From an uncultured Clostridia bacterium (lineage in GTDB: Bacteria; Bacillota; Clostridia; TANB77; CAG-508), in contig CAKPKE010000007.1 of the NCBI GenBank assembly GCA_934167095.1, forward strand, positions 1 to 64,000: a DNA stretch of 64,000 nucleotides. Reading direction: 5' to 3'. Positions 28,301 through 36,267 of this stretch are shown in pieces (position 1 is the stretch's first letter; each line of letters begins with the position of its first letter). Below the pieces are notes generated by a model, which had not been told where the DNA came from, did no database searches, and saw nothing but the letters and a program-made list of their open reading frames with translations. Both the position numbers and the translations under genes were made by a program.

Positions 28301-30907
28301 CAATCCATCATTTTTATTATATTTATAAGTTTCTGTTCTTCCCTTAATTTCTAAGTTTGAAGAATAAATATCTTTATGCAATGCTAAATCAACTGTTTCT
28401 CTTAGCACATATCCTTGATTAATATATAAGTTATTGTATTCACCATTGTATAACATGCTATACACATTTATGTAATTTCCAGAACTATCCCTTGCAGGCG
28501 AAGCTCTATTTACGCTATTTATTGTATTTCCTATAACAAATTTATTATATATAGGATAATATTCAAAATTTTTGCCATTTACATTATTTCCAGTATATGA
28601 TGACATCATACAATCATTTACATATTGATTATTTCCTGTTGGATTTCCAAAATCATCAATTAATCCTGCACTTTTCAAATATGTTCTTGTATAAACTTGT
28701 CCTCCACTATAATTTTGTGGATACGATTTTATTTCTGCAAATTTTGCATTTAAGTTTGCTCTATCTGATTTTATATCTGTACCTTTTGAACTATTTATCC
28801 AAGATGTAGATTTGTATTTTGTTGGTTGATAGTATTGTCCATTATATCTAATTTCAACATAATAGGTATATAATGCATTTAGTCCATAAAAACTATAATA
28901 TCCATTTGAGCCCGTTTTTGTAGAAGCTTTTATACTTTCTGCTCCATCTGGTTTTCTTTGATGTAATATCACAGTTACTCCAGACATTGCTTTATCCTGA
29001 GAATCTCCTCTTTTGCCATTATATTGTGACTCTTTTCCAGCTGTTCCATCAACCCAAGTATATCCGCCTATTCCCATTGTTAAGTCAACGGTAACATTTC
29101 TTGATGCTTGCGCTTTTCCAGCTCTAGTAGCTCCTGTATAGCCACTATCTGGATTTCCGCCTTCTACAGTTCTTACTTCTTGTTCATCATCTACTTCGTA
29201 ATCAGTAGTATCCATTTTAATGCATGCTTGAATTAATGTATAGCCTATTGTAAGACTTGCACTTGCATCATTCCATGTTGGTGTACCCTCACTATAATAT
29301 ATTGTACCATTACAGTGCCAGCCACCCCATGGTCTATGAGCTCCTGCATTGTGATTTAAAGCGTCATTTTCAGTTGCATAAGGTCCTCCGCCTGGTCCTG
29401 TACAATACCAACCAGCTCCCACATTAGGTCCTTTCTTCTGATATCCTACGTTAAACTCATACCATCTGTTCATGGTTATAATATAACCTCTATACATATA
29501 AATTCTAGAACCACCTTCACTACTTGTTCCTGTTCCTTCTAGTCTACTATATGTCGAAGTAACATAGCTTGTATATTCAAATGTTGGTTTTACATTTAAA
29601 CTTGTTGGATACTTTGTTGTTCTTGCATTAAATCTTACCCAAAATTTTTCTCCACTTTCAGGATAAGCATTTCCTGTTGCAGTTATTATTTGATATTGAC
29701 CTGATAAATAACTTAATGTTGTATTTCCATTTTCGCCACTTGTTTCTAGCGTTATATCTTTTATATATGATATATTTGCATAATGTGGATATGTAACTGT
29801 AAACGGTCCTACTATATATTCATCATTTGCTCTATTGTTAGATCTATTTACAAATACTTGAGTTTCATTTTTTGACATTGAAGTCATATTTACATAACCG
29901 CCACTTGCGTTTAATCTTGTATTAAAATTATAAAAATTTTTAGCTTCTGCATATAATGTATATCCTGCACTTGTTCCCTGTGATAATGTTGGAGAGCCAC
30001 TTCCGTCTGCATTATATCCTCTATGACTACCTTCATGGTCATTTTGTAACCAGCTAGCAGTTTGAATATCAAATACCGAAAATGTTCCTGTCCTTTCTCT
30101 TGATGTTAATACTGAATTTCCACCGTTAAATATGTATGCATTCATTATTCCATCAAAATCGTTTGAACCACTTGAATTACTACTCCATCTTCTTGTTACA
30201 GAATAACTTGATCCTCCCCAACCTGTTCCTACTGTTGCAATTTTGGGGCCTTCCATCCAGTTTATGCTTATTGAATAATCAGAGTGATAATCATAATGTG
30301 TAAGAAGTGGTTGTGGTTTTCTTTCTCTTCCTAACTCATTAAATTTTCTTTGCATCCATCCTTTTATTGCTGTCTTTGCTCTATTTAATTGAGCTTCTTG
30401 TTGATCTTGTTCATCAGACGTGAAAGCTAAAACATCTCTATTAAAATCTAAAGTTATTCCTGTATGATTATGTGCTGCTGGCGTTACATTTACAGCTCCA
30501 TTTCCTATACTCTTTAATGTAACAGAAACATTTCTATAGTCACTTCCACTATATGTTCTTTTTGCAGACTGTAAAGCCTTATATTCTGCATCTCTTTGTA
30601 ATGCATCTCCTACATTAGCATAAATTGTTCCTGGTCCGTACTCTGTTGAACTTGGATAATATGTATTGGTATCAACAGCTCCCCATCTTACAGCAGAATC
30701 TTGGTCATCACAATATGCTATACTTGCGCCTATTGACTGAGGAAAGTATCCTGTTGCACCACTGCTTATAGCACATGAAGGCATTCCACTAGTAGTACTT
30801 CCATTCCACGCAGGGATAGCGCTTACTGTTTTTGAAAATACTATCGAACCTAAGCATAATGCTATTAAAACTAATATGAAGTTAATAGTTTTTTTAATTT
30901 TCTTCAT
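25337..30907 (-). CDS. Giant cell-wall-anchored SdrD/CnaB-type surface protein, copy 2
   Basis: A protein of 1856 aa, collinear over its full length with the gene at 14668-20295. It has the same signal peptide type, AYCDDQ at about 64-69, IQTASWLQNDHEG at about 281-293, SdrD/CnaB-type domains at about 612-700 and from about 1174, and the same LPPFG sorting signal with a RRK tail. The copies differ most in the linker after the signal peptide and at about 495-560, where this copy has an extra Trp/Cys/Gly-rich stretch. The start is ATG 30907 (MKKIKK): AAGGAG lies eight bases before it, while the ATG at 30913 is too close to the RBS. It is first in the operon and 71 bases ahead of the middle gene, with no terminator between. 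The two copies suggest duplication followed by divergence of the binding region. Confidence 0.85.
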   Translation of the reverse strand: MKKIKKTINFILVLIALCLGSIVFSKTVSAIPAWNGSTTSGMPSCAISSGATGYFPQSIGASIAYCDDQDSAVRWGAVDTNTYYPSSTEYGPGTIYANVGDALQRDAEYKALQSAKRTYSGSDYRNVSVTLKSIGNGAVNVTPAAHNHTGITLDFNRDVLAFTSDEQDQQEAQLNRAKTAIKGWMQRKFNELGRERKPQPLLTHYDYHSDYSISINWMEGPKIATVGTGWGGSSYSVTRRWSSNSSGSNDFDGIMNAYIFNGGNSVLTSRERTGTFSVFDIQTASWLQNDHEGSHRGYNADGSGSPTLSQGTSAGYTLYAEAKNFYNFNTRLNASGGYVNMTSMSKNETQVFVNRSNNRANDEYIVGPFTVTYPHYANISYIKDITLETSGENGNTTLSYLSGQYQIITATGNAYPESGEKFWVRFNARTTKYPTSLNVKPTFEYTSYVTSTYSRLEGTGTSSEGGSRIYMYRGYIITMNRWYEFNVGYQKKGPNVGAGWYCTGPGGGPYATENDALNHNAGAHRPWGGWHCNGTIYYSEGTPTWNDASASLTIGYTLIQACIKMDTTDYEVDDEQEVRTVEGGNPDSGYTGATRAGKAQASRNVTVDLTMGIGGYTWVDGTAGKESQYNGKRGDSQDKAMSGVTVILHQRKPDGAESIKASTKTGSNGYYSFYGLNALYTYYVEIRYNGQYYQPTKYKSTSWINSSKGTDIKSDRANLNAKFAEIKSYPQNYSGGQVYTRTYLKSAGLIDDFGNPTGNNQYVNDCMMSSYTGNNVNGKNFEYYPIYNKFVIGNTINSVNRASPARDSSGNYINVYSMLYNGEYNNLYINQGYVLRETVDLALHKDIYSSNLEIKGRTETYKYNKNDGLSDEGFWDINTQISDAYLSNAYKNAKSQGATSSEKMYNQTDYTREIYKEDYNFKVASYGSDILDRTGMTSAEDELRIYVTYKIVVRNQSDAISSQITELVDYFDKEYTLIESSNNVAREQKYKPYLGDRKGNKIKDVVTSSSSKYRATEKQTSYYNKTYITGFDDVLLDPDTGKELYIYITFRVNNDASGYVILDESTSDGNTRGNKVGDGDVQKDGNRQITTPKQNIVEINGYKTYYGSRATSPNGEYKTGNVAGLVDIDSVPGNLTNIDGIPFENGQINSNTFEDDTSKGPNIRIRLNRRNVREINGTVFEDERTVTEKNAQIGDGTRGNDETGINGVTVQLIELFKDSSGNLITGSDGKPLEKEWRTMKSGDKTIQSFIIDNQAININRNYMVENDGQYCFKSFAPGNYIVRFIYGDGKESVLGTKATNYKTGETNQENNITEFLKRVDSSYKQRADSSNGYNSSNGENVGLNKKSYNGQDYKSTTYQIGVANGVGSYQNVSTGAYNYDFDAASTGLYSDAKDIYNRRLEVNSESQTLTNNIAEIESSFEYISPYYNSLGDNEKKTLIENFLTQFYDKTKMTAETGVISIELEYNRKEDGTKNDNYINVLNNIGNSNYSKNGYYEVKDVDFGLVQRPQSSLKLTKQIANVKVVLSNGNVLFDASAKASNVMWIEGQPAHGQDSLNTYTTDKNYRKENQNEKTVSGRSNLMKMPVVRTANNKGRIQLTVDAELMHGATLQVSYIITVANVGEVDYSDAKFYYMGVEDDQNRNIVKTKVDTIVDYVGAQLTNAGRETRNNQQFNASLNPDWEKVEKDTLISQGLINSRLGTSTDKYTTIVKTKDNSSVVKELVPILVDATSAQIKGKWEQNPLKVLDTVNSTKSVTGVSLVLSQMISQDNSSDDLTYNNIAEIVKTSNISGRRMSYSVVGNQDPTQEPYEIDAATPQEIVMLPPFGQNTIYYVLSLIVGIILIVGLAMVILILRRKN

Positions 30908-30957
30908 GCACATTTCTCCTTAATATATATCATATATTATTTGAAAGTTTGCATCAA

Positions 30958-31075
30958 CCTATGTTTTTACGCATATCTGGTTCGTCCTTGCGGAACGTCA
31001 TTTCACGCCATTTATTTTATTTTAATTACATTTTTGTTTTTTAATTTTTATAGTCAAATCCGTCTATTTTCAAGC
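30958..31075 (-). promoter_or_regulatory. Structured 5' UTR of the surface-protein operon
   Basis: The leader of about 160 nt is AT-rich except for a block at about 30967-31015 that contains GGCGTGAAATGACG and a hairpin CGTTC-CGCAA-GGACG. The raised GC and pairing suggest a structured RNA element. I do not recognise a known riboswitch. Confidence 0.3.
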
Positions 31076-31105
31076 ATTATACGTTTTTTTATTATTTTTA
31101 TTCAA
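31076..31105 (-). promoter_or_regulatory. Probable promoter of the surface-protein operon
   Basis: Minus strand: -35 TTGAAT (31100-31105), 18-bp spacer, -10 TATAAT (31076-31081). Confidence 0.6.
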
Positions 31106-31133
31106 AATTTGCTTACGGACTTCTTGTTTTGAA

Positions 31134-31178
31134 CAAAAAAATTACCCTAATTACTATTTTTAGTAATTAGAGTATTTT
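31134..31178 (-). terminator. Intrinsic terminator of the papain-like protease gene
   Basis: CTAATTACTA pairs with TAGTAATTAG around a short loop, with flanking complementary A/T runs and TTTTTTTG after it on the minus strand. It abuts the protease stop codon. Confidence 0.85.
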
Positions 31179-31179
31179 T

Positions 31180-34100
31180 TTATTTTACATCTTCACTTAT
31201 CTTTTTATACTTTATAAATACAAATATTCCAAATCCAGCAATGACTGCTATAAAAATTACAATATTTGATATTCCTGCATTCGGAATTGTTCCATTTGCA
31301 GTTGTTGAATCTCCAGAATTAAAATCCGTTTTCTCAATATTATCTATATATGTTTTTGTTTCAGTGTTTGGGTCTATTCTCATTGGTTTTGACACTGTTG
31401 TTGCTTGATCTCCACTTTTTGTTACGGTTTCCTTTACATATATATATAAATTTTCTGCTTCTGCCATATCTTCATAATTTTTAATATCATTTGAATTTAT
31501 TAATATATTCAAGTTTCCATTTTGGATACTTCCATTATCTACTTTTATCCAGTCAGTTATATTTTTTTCATCTGCTCTGCTAGACACATAATAGAAATAT
31601 TCGTAACTTTCATTTTCTTCTGCTTTTTGTATTCCATTAATTGTAGCATCTATTAATGTATAAGATTTTCTATTGTCAGTAAATGTATAAATTTTCATAT
31701 TGTTTACTTTGCAACTAGCATTTGAAAAATTTGAATTTACTGCAATTATTTCTTTGATAATTTCAATATCAAATTCTGTTCTATAATTTTTATATGTTAC
31801 ACTTATTGTATTTTTACCTAATATTTTATTATTAAATCCTGTAATTTGGACTTCATTATCTGTTAGCAATATTGTTTCATACATTCCATCATTATAACTT
31901 ATTTTTAATTCTCCACCTGTTAAATCTAAGCTTTCCTTATTTTGAATATATGTTGTTTTGGTTGGCATTTTATTAATTGCAATTTCTGTTATTGTTTTAG
32001 CTTCAACTGTTATTGCTTGCATTACGCTTTTAGTTTGGTATGTTATAGTTACTGTTGTCTGTCCTAATTTTAAATTTTGTCCATCTTCTATTGTATAATT
32101 TTCTATTGTATTTTCGTCACCATCTTGATATACACCTGTTATAATCATTCCATCAGTATTAAAATTTTGCCCAACCACATATTTTGTTTTATTTGGTATT
32201 TTTGATATTTTTATGCTTACCAATGCATTTGCTGTAACTGTTATTGGTACTTGTACACTTTTTTCTCCATAAGTTATTGTTACATAAGTTTGAGATTGTT
32301 CTAAATTGTTTCCACCTACTATTTCATAATCTGTTACATTTTTAGATGTTCCATCTTTAAATGTTGCCATAACGACCATTCCCGTATTATCAAAATTTTG
32401 ACCTTCTTTATATGAAGTTTTGCTTGGCATATTTGTTATTTGTAATTGTGTTACTGCATTTTTTTCTACGGTTATTGGAACTTCTATACTTTTTTCATTA
32501 TACGTTACTGTTACACTAGTTTGCCCTACAACTAAATTAGTTCCATTTGTTATACTATAACTTGAGCTATCTAATATTTCTGATGTGTCATTATTATAAT
32601 TTGCCTTTATAACCATTCCTGTTTTATCAAAGTTTTGACCTTCTACATAACTTGTTTTGCTTGGTGCCGTTGCTAGTTCTATATTTTTTAAAGATGTGTC
32701 TTCTAACTTAGAAACAGTAAATGCTTTTAAAGTACTATCTATATTTTTTGCATTTTTATTTACTTCTTGCATTTTTCCTAGGTCAGTCCATGTTACACTA
32801 TCAATGTCATCACCAGTTCCAACAAAACATTTTCCTGTTTCTATAGTAGTGTATTTATACCATTCCATTCCATCGCTATTAGTTTCTGCAGAAAAACTTA
32901 TTTGGTCCTCAGGTGTATCAATTTCAAGCATTACACAGAAATTATTTCCTGTTACTTCTATCGGTTTTTCAAATTCTAATATATGATATCCTGCGCCAAT
33001 AGTTTTAGTATCCCCAGATTTTAGTTTAACTTGTTTCATTGAACTTGAAGTTATATCTGTTCCATTTGCATTAACATATACCTTACATATATATGTTTGT
33101 GGTGCATGTATTGCAACTTGATTTATATATTCTTTACCAGTAGTTTTCTTATTATATATGTCATATAGCCATACTTTATTTGTAGATAATATATATTTTG
33201 TAGATGCCCCGTTTTCATCATATTGGTATATATTTTCGTAATTTTTTCCTTCTTTTGCTTTAACTATACCATACATTCCAAATGAAACATTACAATCTTC
33301 GTATGATATATAGCAATATCCATTATCTCCAACAGTCATTTTAACAGTTCCATTTTCAACAATATAACCATTATTTTGTGCTATTTGTGTTGCATATTGG
33401 TCTGGTATTTCTGCTCCTGAATTCCATCCTTGTGATTTGCAATACTGTTCGTTTGCATTAAATATTACTGTTTTATATTCACTTAGAGTTCCAACATCAG
33501 TTGTTTCTCCCCAAGAGTTTCTTACAATCCATGCTCCTTTTGAACTAGGCTTTAGTGTTCCAAAATTATCTATGCTGTAGTTGTCATCCCAGCCAACTAT
33601 TGATATTGCATGGTTTGCACTATGCGTAAAATATGAGTTACAATATATTGCACCTGTTTTATTATTATAACACCCACTTGTTTTATCATTTAATGCTACT
33701 GCATGCATATTTGCAAATACGGCACCATAATTTTGAATATGCTCTTTTATTGCATTCATTGCTTCTGTTTTATTTGTTCCCGATAACTTTTGATAATCTG
33801 CAAATTCTATTGTGTCATACACTTGCGCTGATACAGTTTTATTTTCTATTTCGCTTATTTCAATTACATTTTTATTATTTTCAAATGGCATTTGATTTTC
33901 TTCTATTGCACCACTGCCATTTGTTAAATATGCTTGTGCAAAATACCAACTTCCACCAGAACCCGGTGTTCTATTTAGTCCATATGAATTTATCTGATTA
34001 TTTTTAAATTCTCTAACCATTGAATATTCCATGTGTCTTTCAGAAAAATCATAAATTTTTGATGTATTAACACCATTATGATAATTAGTTAAAGCAAGAT

Positions 34101-34449
34101 TTGTTTCAAGTGCTGATAATGCAGAAAAAGCCCAGCAAGAGTCAGAATTCAATTGATTTCTAATTGTCACATTAGCAGGTATTACATTTTTTAAATTGAA
34201 GTTTATGCTTGCACCTGCTCTTAATGCTCTTGATTTGCTAATTATATTACTTTTTTTAGGTTTATTTGATGGCACTTCATACATACTTGGCATTAATGTA
34301 TTTGCTTTTTCTTCATCAGATAAACTTAGCCACCATTTGTATCTTTCAGAATATTCGGCCTCTTGCATTGTTGTAGCCATAATTTTATTTGGCACTAACA
34401 TTAATATTGTTATCAAGAGTAGCATACTTACTTTTCTTATCTTTTTCAT
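31180..34449 (-). CDS. Secreted papain-like (C1) peptidase with four Big_3-type Ig repeats and wall-sorting tail
   Basis: A protein of 1089 aa. After a signal peptide (about 1-25) comes a C1A-type cysteine peptidase domain: catalytic Cys105 in QLNSDSCWAFSA, His near 279 in HSANHAISIVGWDD, and Asn near 310 in IVRNSWGE. A lectin-like region of about 200 residues follows. Four tandem Ig-like repeats of about 75 residues (about 600-900), each starting like TKTSYVEGQNFDKTGM or KTSYKEGQNF, match the bacterial Ig-like group 3. The C-terminus has IPNAG, a membrane helix and a Lys-rich end, a plausible sortase signal. The peptidase is surface-bound and active-site complete. It has its own promoter and terminator and lies just upstream of the giant surface-protein operon, so those proteins or host proteins are possible substrates (inference). 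Confidence 0.9.
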   Translation of the reverse strand: MKKIRKVSMLLLITILMLVPNKIMATTMQEAEYSERYKWWLSLSDEEKANTLMPSMYEVPSNKPKKSNIISKSRALRAGASINFNLKNVIPANVTIRNQLNSDSCWAFSALSALETNLALTNYHNGVNTSKIYDFSERHMEYSMVREFKNNQINSYGLNRTPGSGGSWYFAQAYLTNGSGAIEENQMPFENNKNVIEISEIENKTVSAQVYDTIEFADYQKLSGTNKTEAMNAIKEHIQNYGAVFANMHAVALNDKTSGCYNNKTGAIYCNSYFTHSANHAISIVGWDDNYSIDNFGTLKPSSKGAWIVRNSWGETTDVGTLSEYKTVIFNANEQYCKSQGWNSGAEIPDQYATQIAQNNGYIVENGTVKMTVGDNGYCYISYEDCNVSFGMYGIVKAKEGKNYENIYQYDENGASTKYILSTNKVWLYDIYNKKTTGKEYINQVAIHAPQTYICKVYVNANGTDITSSSMKQVKLKSGDTKTIGAGYHILEFEKPIEVTGNNFCVMLEIDTPEDQISFSAETNSDGMEWYKYTTIETGKCFVGTGDDIDSVTWTDLGKMQEVNKNAKNIDSTLKAFTVSKLEDTSLKNIELATAPSKTSYVEGQNFDKTGMVIKANYNNDTSEILDSSSYSITNGTNLVVGQTSVTVTYNEKSIEVPITVEKNAVTQLQITNMPSKTSYKEGQNFDNTGMVVMATFKDGTSKNVTDYEIVGGNNLEQSQTYVTITYGEKSVQVPITVTANALVSIKISKIPNKTKYVVGQNFNTDGMIITGVYQDGDENTIENYTIEDGQNLKLGQTTVTITYQTKSVMQAITVEAKTITEIAINKMPTKTTYIQNKESLDLTGGELKISYNDGMYETILLTDNEVQITGFNNKILGKNTISVTYKNYRTEFDIEIIKEIIAVNSNFSNASCKVNNMKIYTFTDNRKSYTLIDATINGIQKAEENESYEYFYYVSSRADEKNITDWIKVDNGSIQNGNLNILINSNDIKNYEDMAEAENLYIYVKETVTKSGDQATTVSKPMRIDPNTETKTYIDNIEKTDFNSGDSTTANGTIPNAGISNIVIFIAVIAGFGIFVFIKYKKISEDVK

Positions 34450-34506
34450 TTAGTTCCTCCATATTTTTTTCATATGTAGTATTTATTATTGTCTTTTCTT
34501 ACGGAA

Positions 34507-34535
34507 ATTATATACTTAATTCAAAAATTTGTAAA
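34507..34535 (-). promoter_or_regulatory. Promoter of the C1 peptidase gene
   Basis: Minus strand: -35 TTTACA (34530-34535), 17-bp spacer, -10 TATAAT (34507-34512). Confidence 0.75.
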
Positions 34536-34555
34536 CAGTTTATTCTATTTTAGAT

Positions 34556-34585
34556 ATAAAAAAAGCAACTATTTCTAGTTACTTT
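34556..34585 (-). terminator. Terminator of the YefM/Txe locus
   Basis: AAAGTAACTA pairs with TAGTTGCTTT (one mismatch), followed on the minus strand by TTTTTATATC, just after the toxin stop. Confidence 0.65.
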
Positions 34586-34586
34586 C

Positions 34587-34853
34587 TTACATATTTTCGT
34601 AATGAGTCCACATACTCAAAATGCTTACTACCTTTTGCTCTTCATCTATTTTGTATACTAGTCTATGCTTAAAATTTATTCTTCTAGAATAATATCCGTT
34701 TAACTCTCCTACTAGTTTTTCATAAGGTGGCGGATTTTGGTATGGATTATTTTTTAATACATCTATCAATTTTTTTACTTTTATATCTAATTTTTTTGCT
34801 TTTAGTTTTTCAATTTCTTTTAATGTTTTTTTGTGATATTGGATTTTATACAA
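34587..34853 (-). CDS. Txe/YoeB-family mRNA interferase toxin
   Basis: An 88-aa basic protein of the RelE/ParE fold, Txe/YoeB branch. It shows KKTLKEIEKLK near the N-terminus, then NPYQNPPPYEKLVGELNGYYSRRI and the C-terminal HRLVYKI...ILSMWTHYE, which carries the His/Tyr residues usual for ribosome-dependent mRNA cleavage. The start is TTG at 34853, directly after the antitoxin stop. Its RBS, GAGGTG, lies nine bases upstream within the end of the antitoxin gene, so translation is coupled. It is neutralised by the upstream Phd/YefM protein. The locus is compact and intact. Confidence 0.92.
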   Translation of the reverse strand: MYKIQYHKKTLKEIEKLKAKKLDIKVKKLIDVLKNNPYQNPPPYEKLVGELNGYYSRRINFKHRLVYKIDEEQKVVSILSMWTHYENM

Positions 34854-35102
34854 TTACCAATTCACCTCATCTTCACTTACAAATTCGTCGTTTTTGTCAT
34901 GTGCTCTTCTTATTATTTCATCTTTTAAATTTGGAACAGATGATATATATAGCGTTTCCATCAAATTATTATAATCCTCCTCTGATAAAATAACTGCATT
35001 TCCTTTTTTAGTTGTAATGCTAAGTGGTTCATTGTACTCTATAGTTTTTTCAATCATATCATATATATTTTTTCTAAAGTTAGTTATATTAACGTTTGTC
35101 AT
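34854..35102 (-). CDS. Phd/YefM-family antitoxin
   Basis: An 82-aa antitoxin. The N-terminal DNA-binding part (NITNFRKNIYDMIEKTIEYNEPLSITTKKGNAVILS) is characteristic of Phd/YefM, and the acidic C-terminus (about 60-82) would wrap the toxin. It is the first gene of the pair. AGGGGAG lies upstream of the ATG, and the promoter at 35124-35152 contains a palindrome that is a likely operator for the antitoxin or the complex. Confidence 0.92.
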   Translation of the reverse strand: MTNVNITNFRKNIYDMIEKTIEYNEPLSITTKKGNAVILSEEDYNNLMETLYISSVPNLKDEIIRRAHDKNDEFVSEDEVNW

Positions 35103-35123
35103 ATAAATCGCTCCCCTTTATTT

Positions 35124-35152
35124 ATTATAGCGTACGCTTTTATGTATGTCAA
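35124..35152 (-). promoter_or_regulatory. Promoter and operator of the YefM/Txe locus
   Basis: Minus strand: -35 TTGACA (35147-35152), 17-bp spacer, -10 TATAAT (35124-35129). The palindrome AGCGTACGCT (35129-35138) abuts the -10 inside the spacer, where antitoxin binding would block RNA polymerase. Confidence 0.85.
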
Positions 35153-35159
35153 TATTTAG

Positions 35160-35196
35160 ATAAAAAAATAAACTATAACCATAATAGTTATAGCTT
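35160..35196 (-). terminator. Terminator of tRNA-fMet
   Basis: CTATAAC pairs with GTTATAG (35173-35179 and 35187-35193), extended by G-T and A-T pairs, then TTTATTTTTTT on the minus strand. Confidence 0.75.
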
Positions 35197-35207
35197 ACTT
35201 AAATTTG

Positions 35208-35283
35208 TGGTTGCGGGGGATAGACTCGAACTACCGACCTCAGGGTTATGAGCCCTGCGAGCTGCCAACTGCTCCACCCCGCG
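35208..35283 (-). tRNA. Initiator tRNA-fMet (CAT)
   Basis: A 76-nt cloverleaf with encoded CCA. The anticodon is CAT. The unpaired first base (C1 against A72) and three G-C pairs in the anticodon stem (GGG/CCC) are the marks of the initiator rather than the elongator. It stands alone with its own promoter and terminator. Confidence 0.97.
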
Positions 35284-35299
35284 ATGTCTGACAACTATT

Positions 35300-35329
35300 A
35301 TTATACTACTGTTTCATTAACATTGTCAA
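35300..35329 (-). promoter_or_regulatory. Promoter of tRNA-fMet
   Basis: Minus strand: -35 TTGACA (35324-35329), 18-bp spacer, -10 TATAAT (35300-35305). Confidence 0.85.
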
Positions 35330-35378
35330 GGTCTTTTTTATATTATATTCAAAATGTAAAAGAAATATTCCAAAATTA

Positions 35379-35406
35379 TTGACTCTTTTAATACATTTAT
35401 TATAAA
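35379..35406 (+). promoter_or_regulatory. Promoter of the membrane-anchored protein gene
   Basis: -35 TTGACT (35379-35384), 16-bp spacer, -10 TATAAA (35401-35406). Confidence 0.6.
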
Positions 35407-35439
35407 ATATGTTAAGTATTAACGAAAGGAAGAAAAATT

Positions 35440-36162
35440 ATGGAAAACAAAAGAATTTCAGTAAATTTAGTAGGTTTTATATTTACAGTAATTGTAATAA
35501 TCGCATTAATTATTGGTGTAGTTTATGTAGTACAACATAAAGATACTATTTTTAAAATTTCAAACCAAACTACAAATTCAGAAAACACAGAACCTAGTAC
35601 AAACTCAGAATCTCAAAACACTTTATTAGATGTAACAACTCCTGGTCAGCCAACTACAGAATTAGACTCATCTTCTGCAAAAACATCATCTAAAGCAGAA
35701 CCAATATCAGTTGGTGAATGGGGTATTGCTTCAAAATACAATTCTAACACATATACTGAAGTACCTGTGAAAATATCAAAAATTACTAGAGGTGATGCAG
35801 CAGCTTCACAAGTTAAAGATTTCTTAGATAATGGAGCTTCTATTTATAAATATGAAGATGCAAAACCAGGTATGGAATGGGCTGTAATAGAATACACAGT
35901 AAACTTAAGCAATATCACACCATTTTCATCAGGTGACAAAGCTATAAAAGTTGACTCAAGAATAACTGGAACTGGTGATAATGCATCTATAAAGTACAAT
36001 GGAAATACTTATATAGTATCAACTATAAATATGACTTCTGATTATACTAAAGAAGACATTGCAACAGGAAAATTTGCAGTTCAACTACCAATCGGATGCT
36101 CTGATTATCTAATTTCATTAGGCTCATCATCATCATCACAAGCATTTTTTAAAGGAGAATAA
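35440..36162 (+). CDS. Membrane-anchored extracellular protein of unknown function
   Basis: 240 aa. An N-terminal helix (about 9-31, VNLVGFIFTVIVIIALIIGVVYVV) without a lipobox anchors it. A Ser/Thr/Asn-rich linker follows (about 40-88), then one compact domain (about 90-240, starting VGEWGIASKYN) that is probably an Ig-like or DUF4352-like beta-sandwich, judging from the strand pattern and the sequence MEWAVIEYTV. I do not recognise a specific family. AGGAAG precedes the ATG. It is monocistronic, with its own promoter and a bidirectional terminator shared with the comEA-like gene. Confidence 0.8.
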   Translation: MENKRISVNLVGFIFTVIVIIALIIGVVYVVQHKDTIFKISNQTTNSENTEPSTNSESQNTLLDVTTPGQPTTELDSSSAKTSSKAEPISVGEWGIASKYNSNTYTEVPVKISKITRGDAAASQVKDFLDNGASIYKYEDAKPGMEWAVIEYTVNLSNITPFSSGDKAIKVDSRITGTGDNASIKYNGNTYIVSTINMTSDYTKEDIATGKFAVQLPIGCSDYLISLGSSSSSQAFFKGE

Positions 36163-36224
36163 GCATACGTTTTAAATTTTTACAAAATTTTATACAATAT
36201 TAAATGTATTTATATTATATAAAA

Positions 36225-36260
36225 AATAAAGTTTCAACTAATATTAATTGAAGCTTTATT
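36225..36260. terminator. Bidirectional terminator
   Basis: AATAAAGTTTCAA (36225-36237) pairs with 36248-36260 (one G-T), with T runs on both strands. It serves the convergent 35440 gene and the comEA-like gene. Confidence 0.85.
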
Positions 36261-36267
36261 TTTTTGT

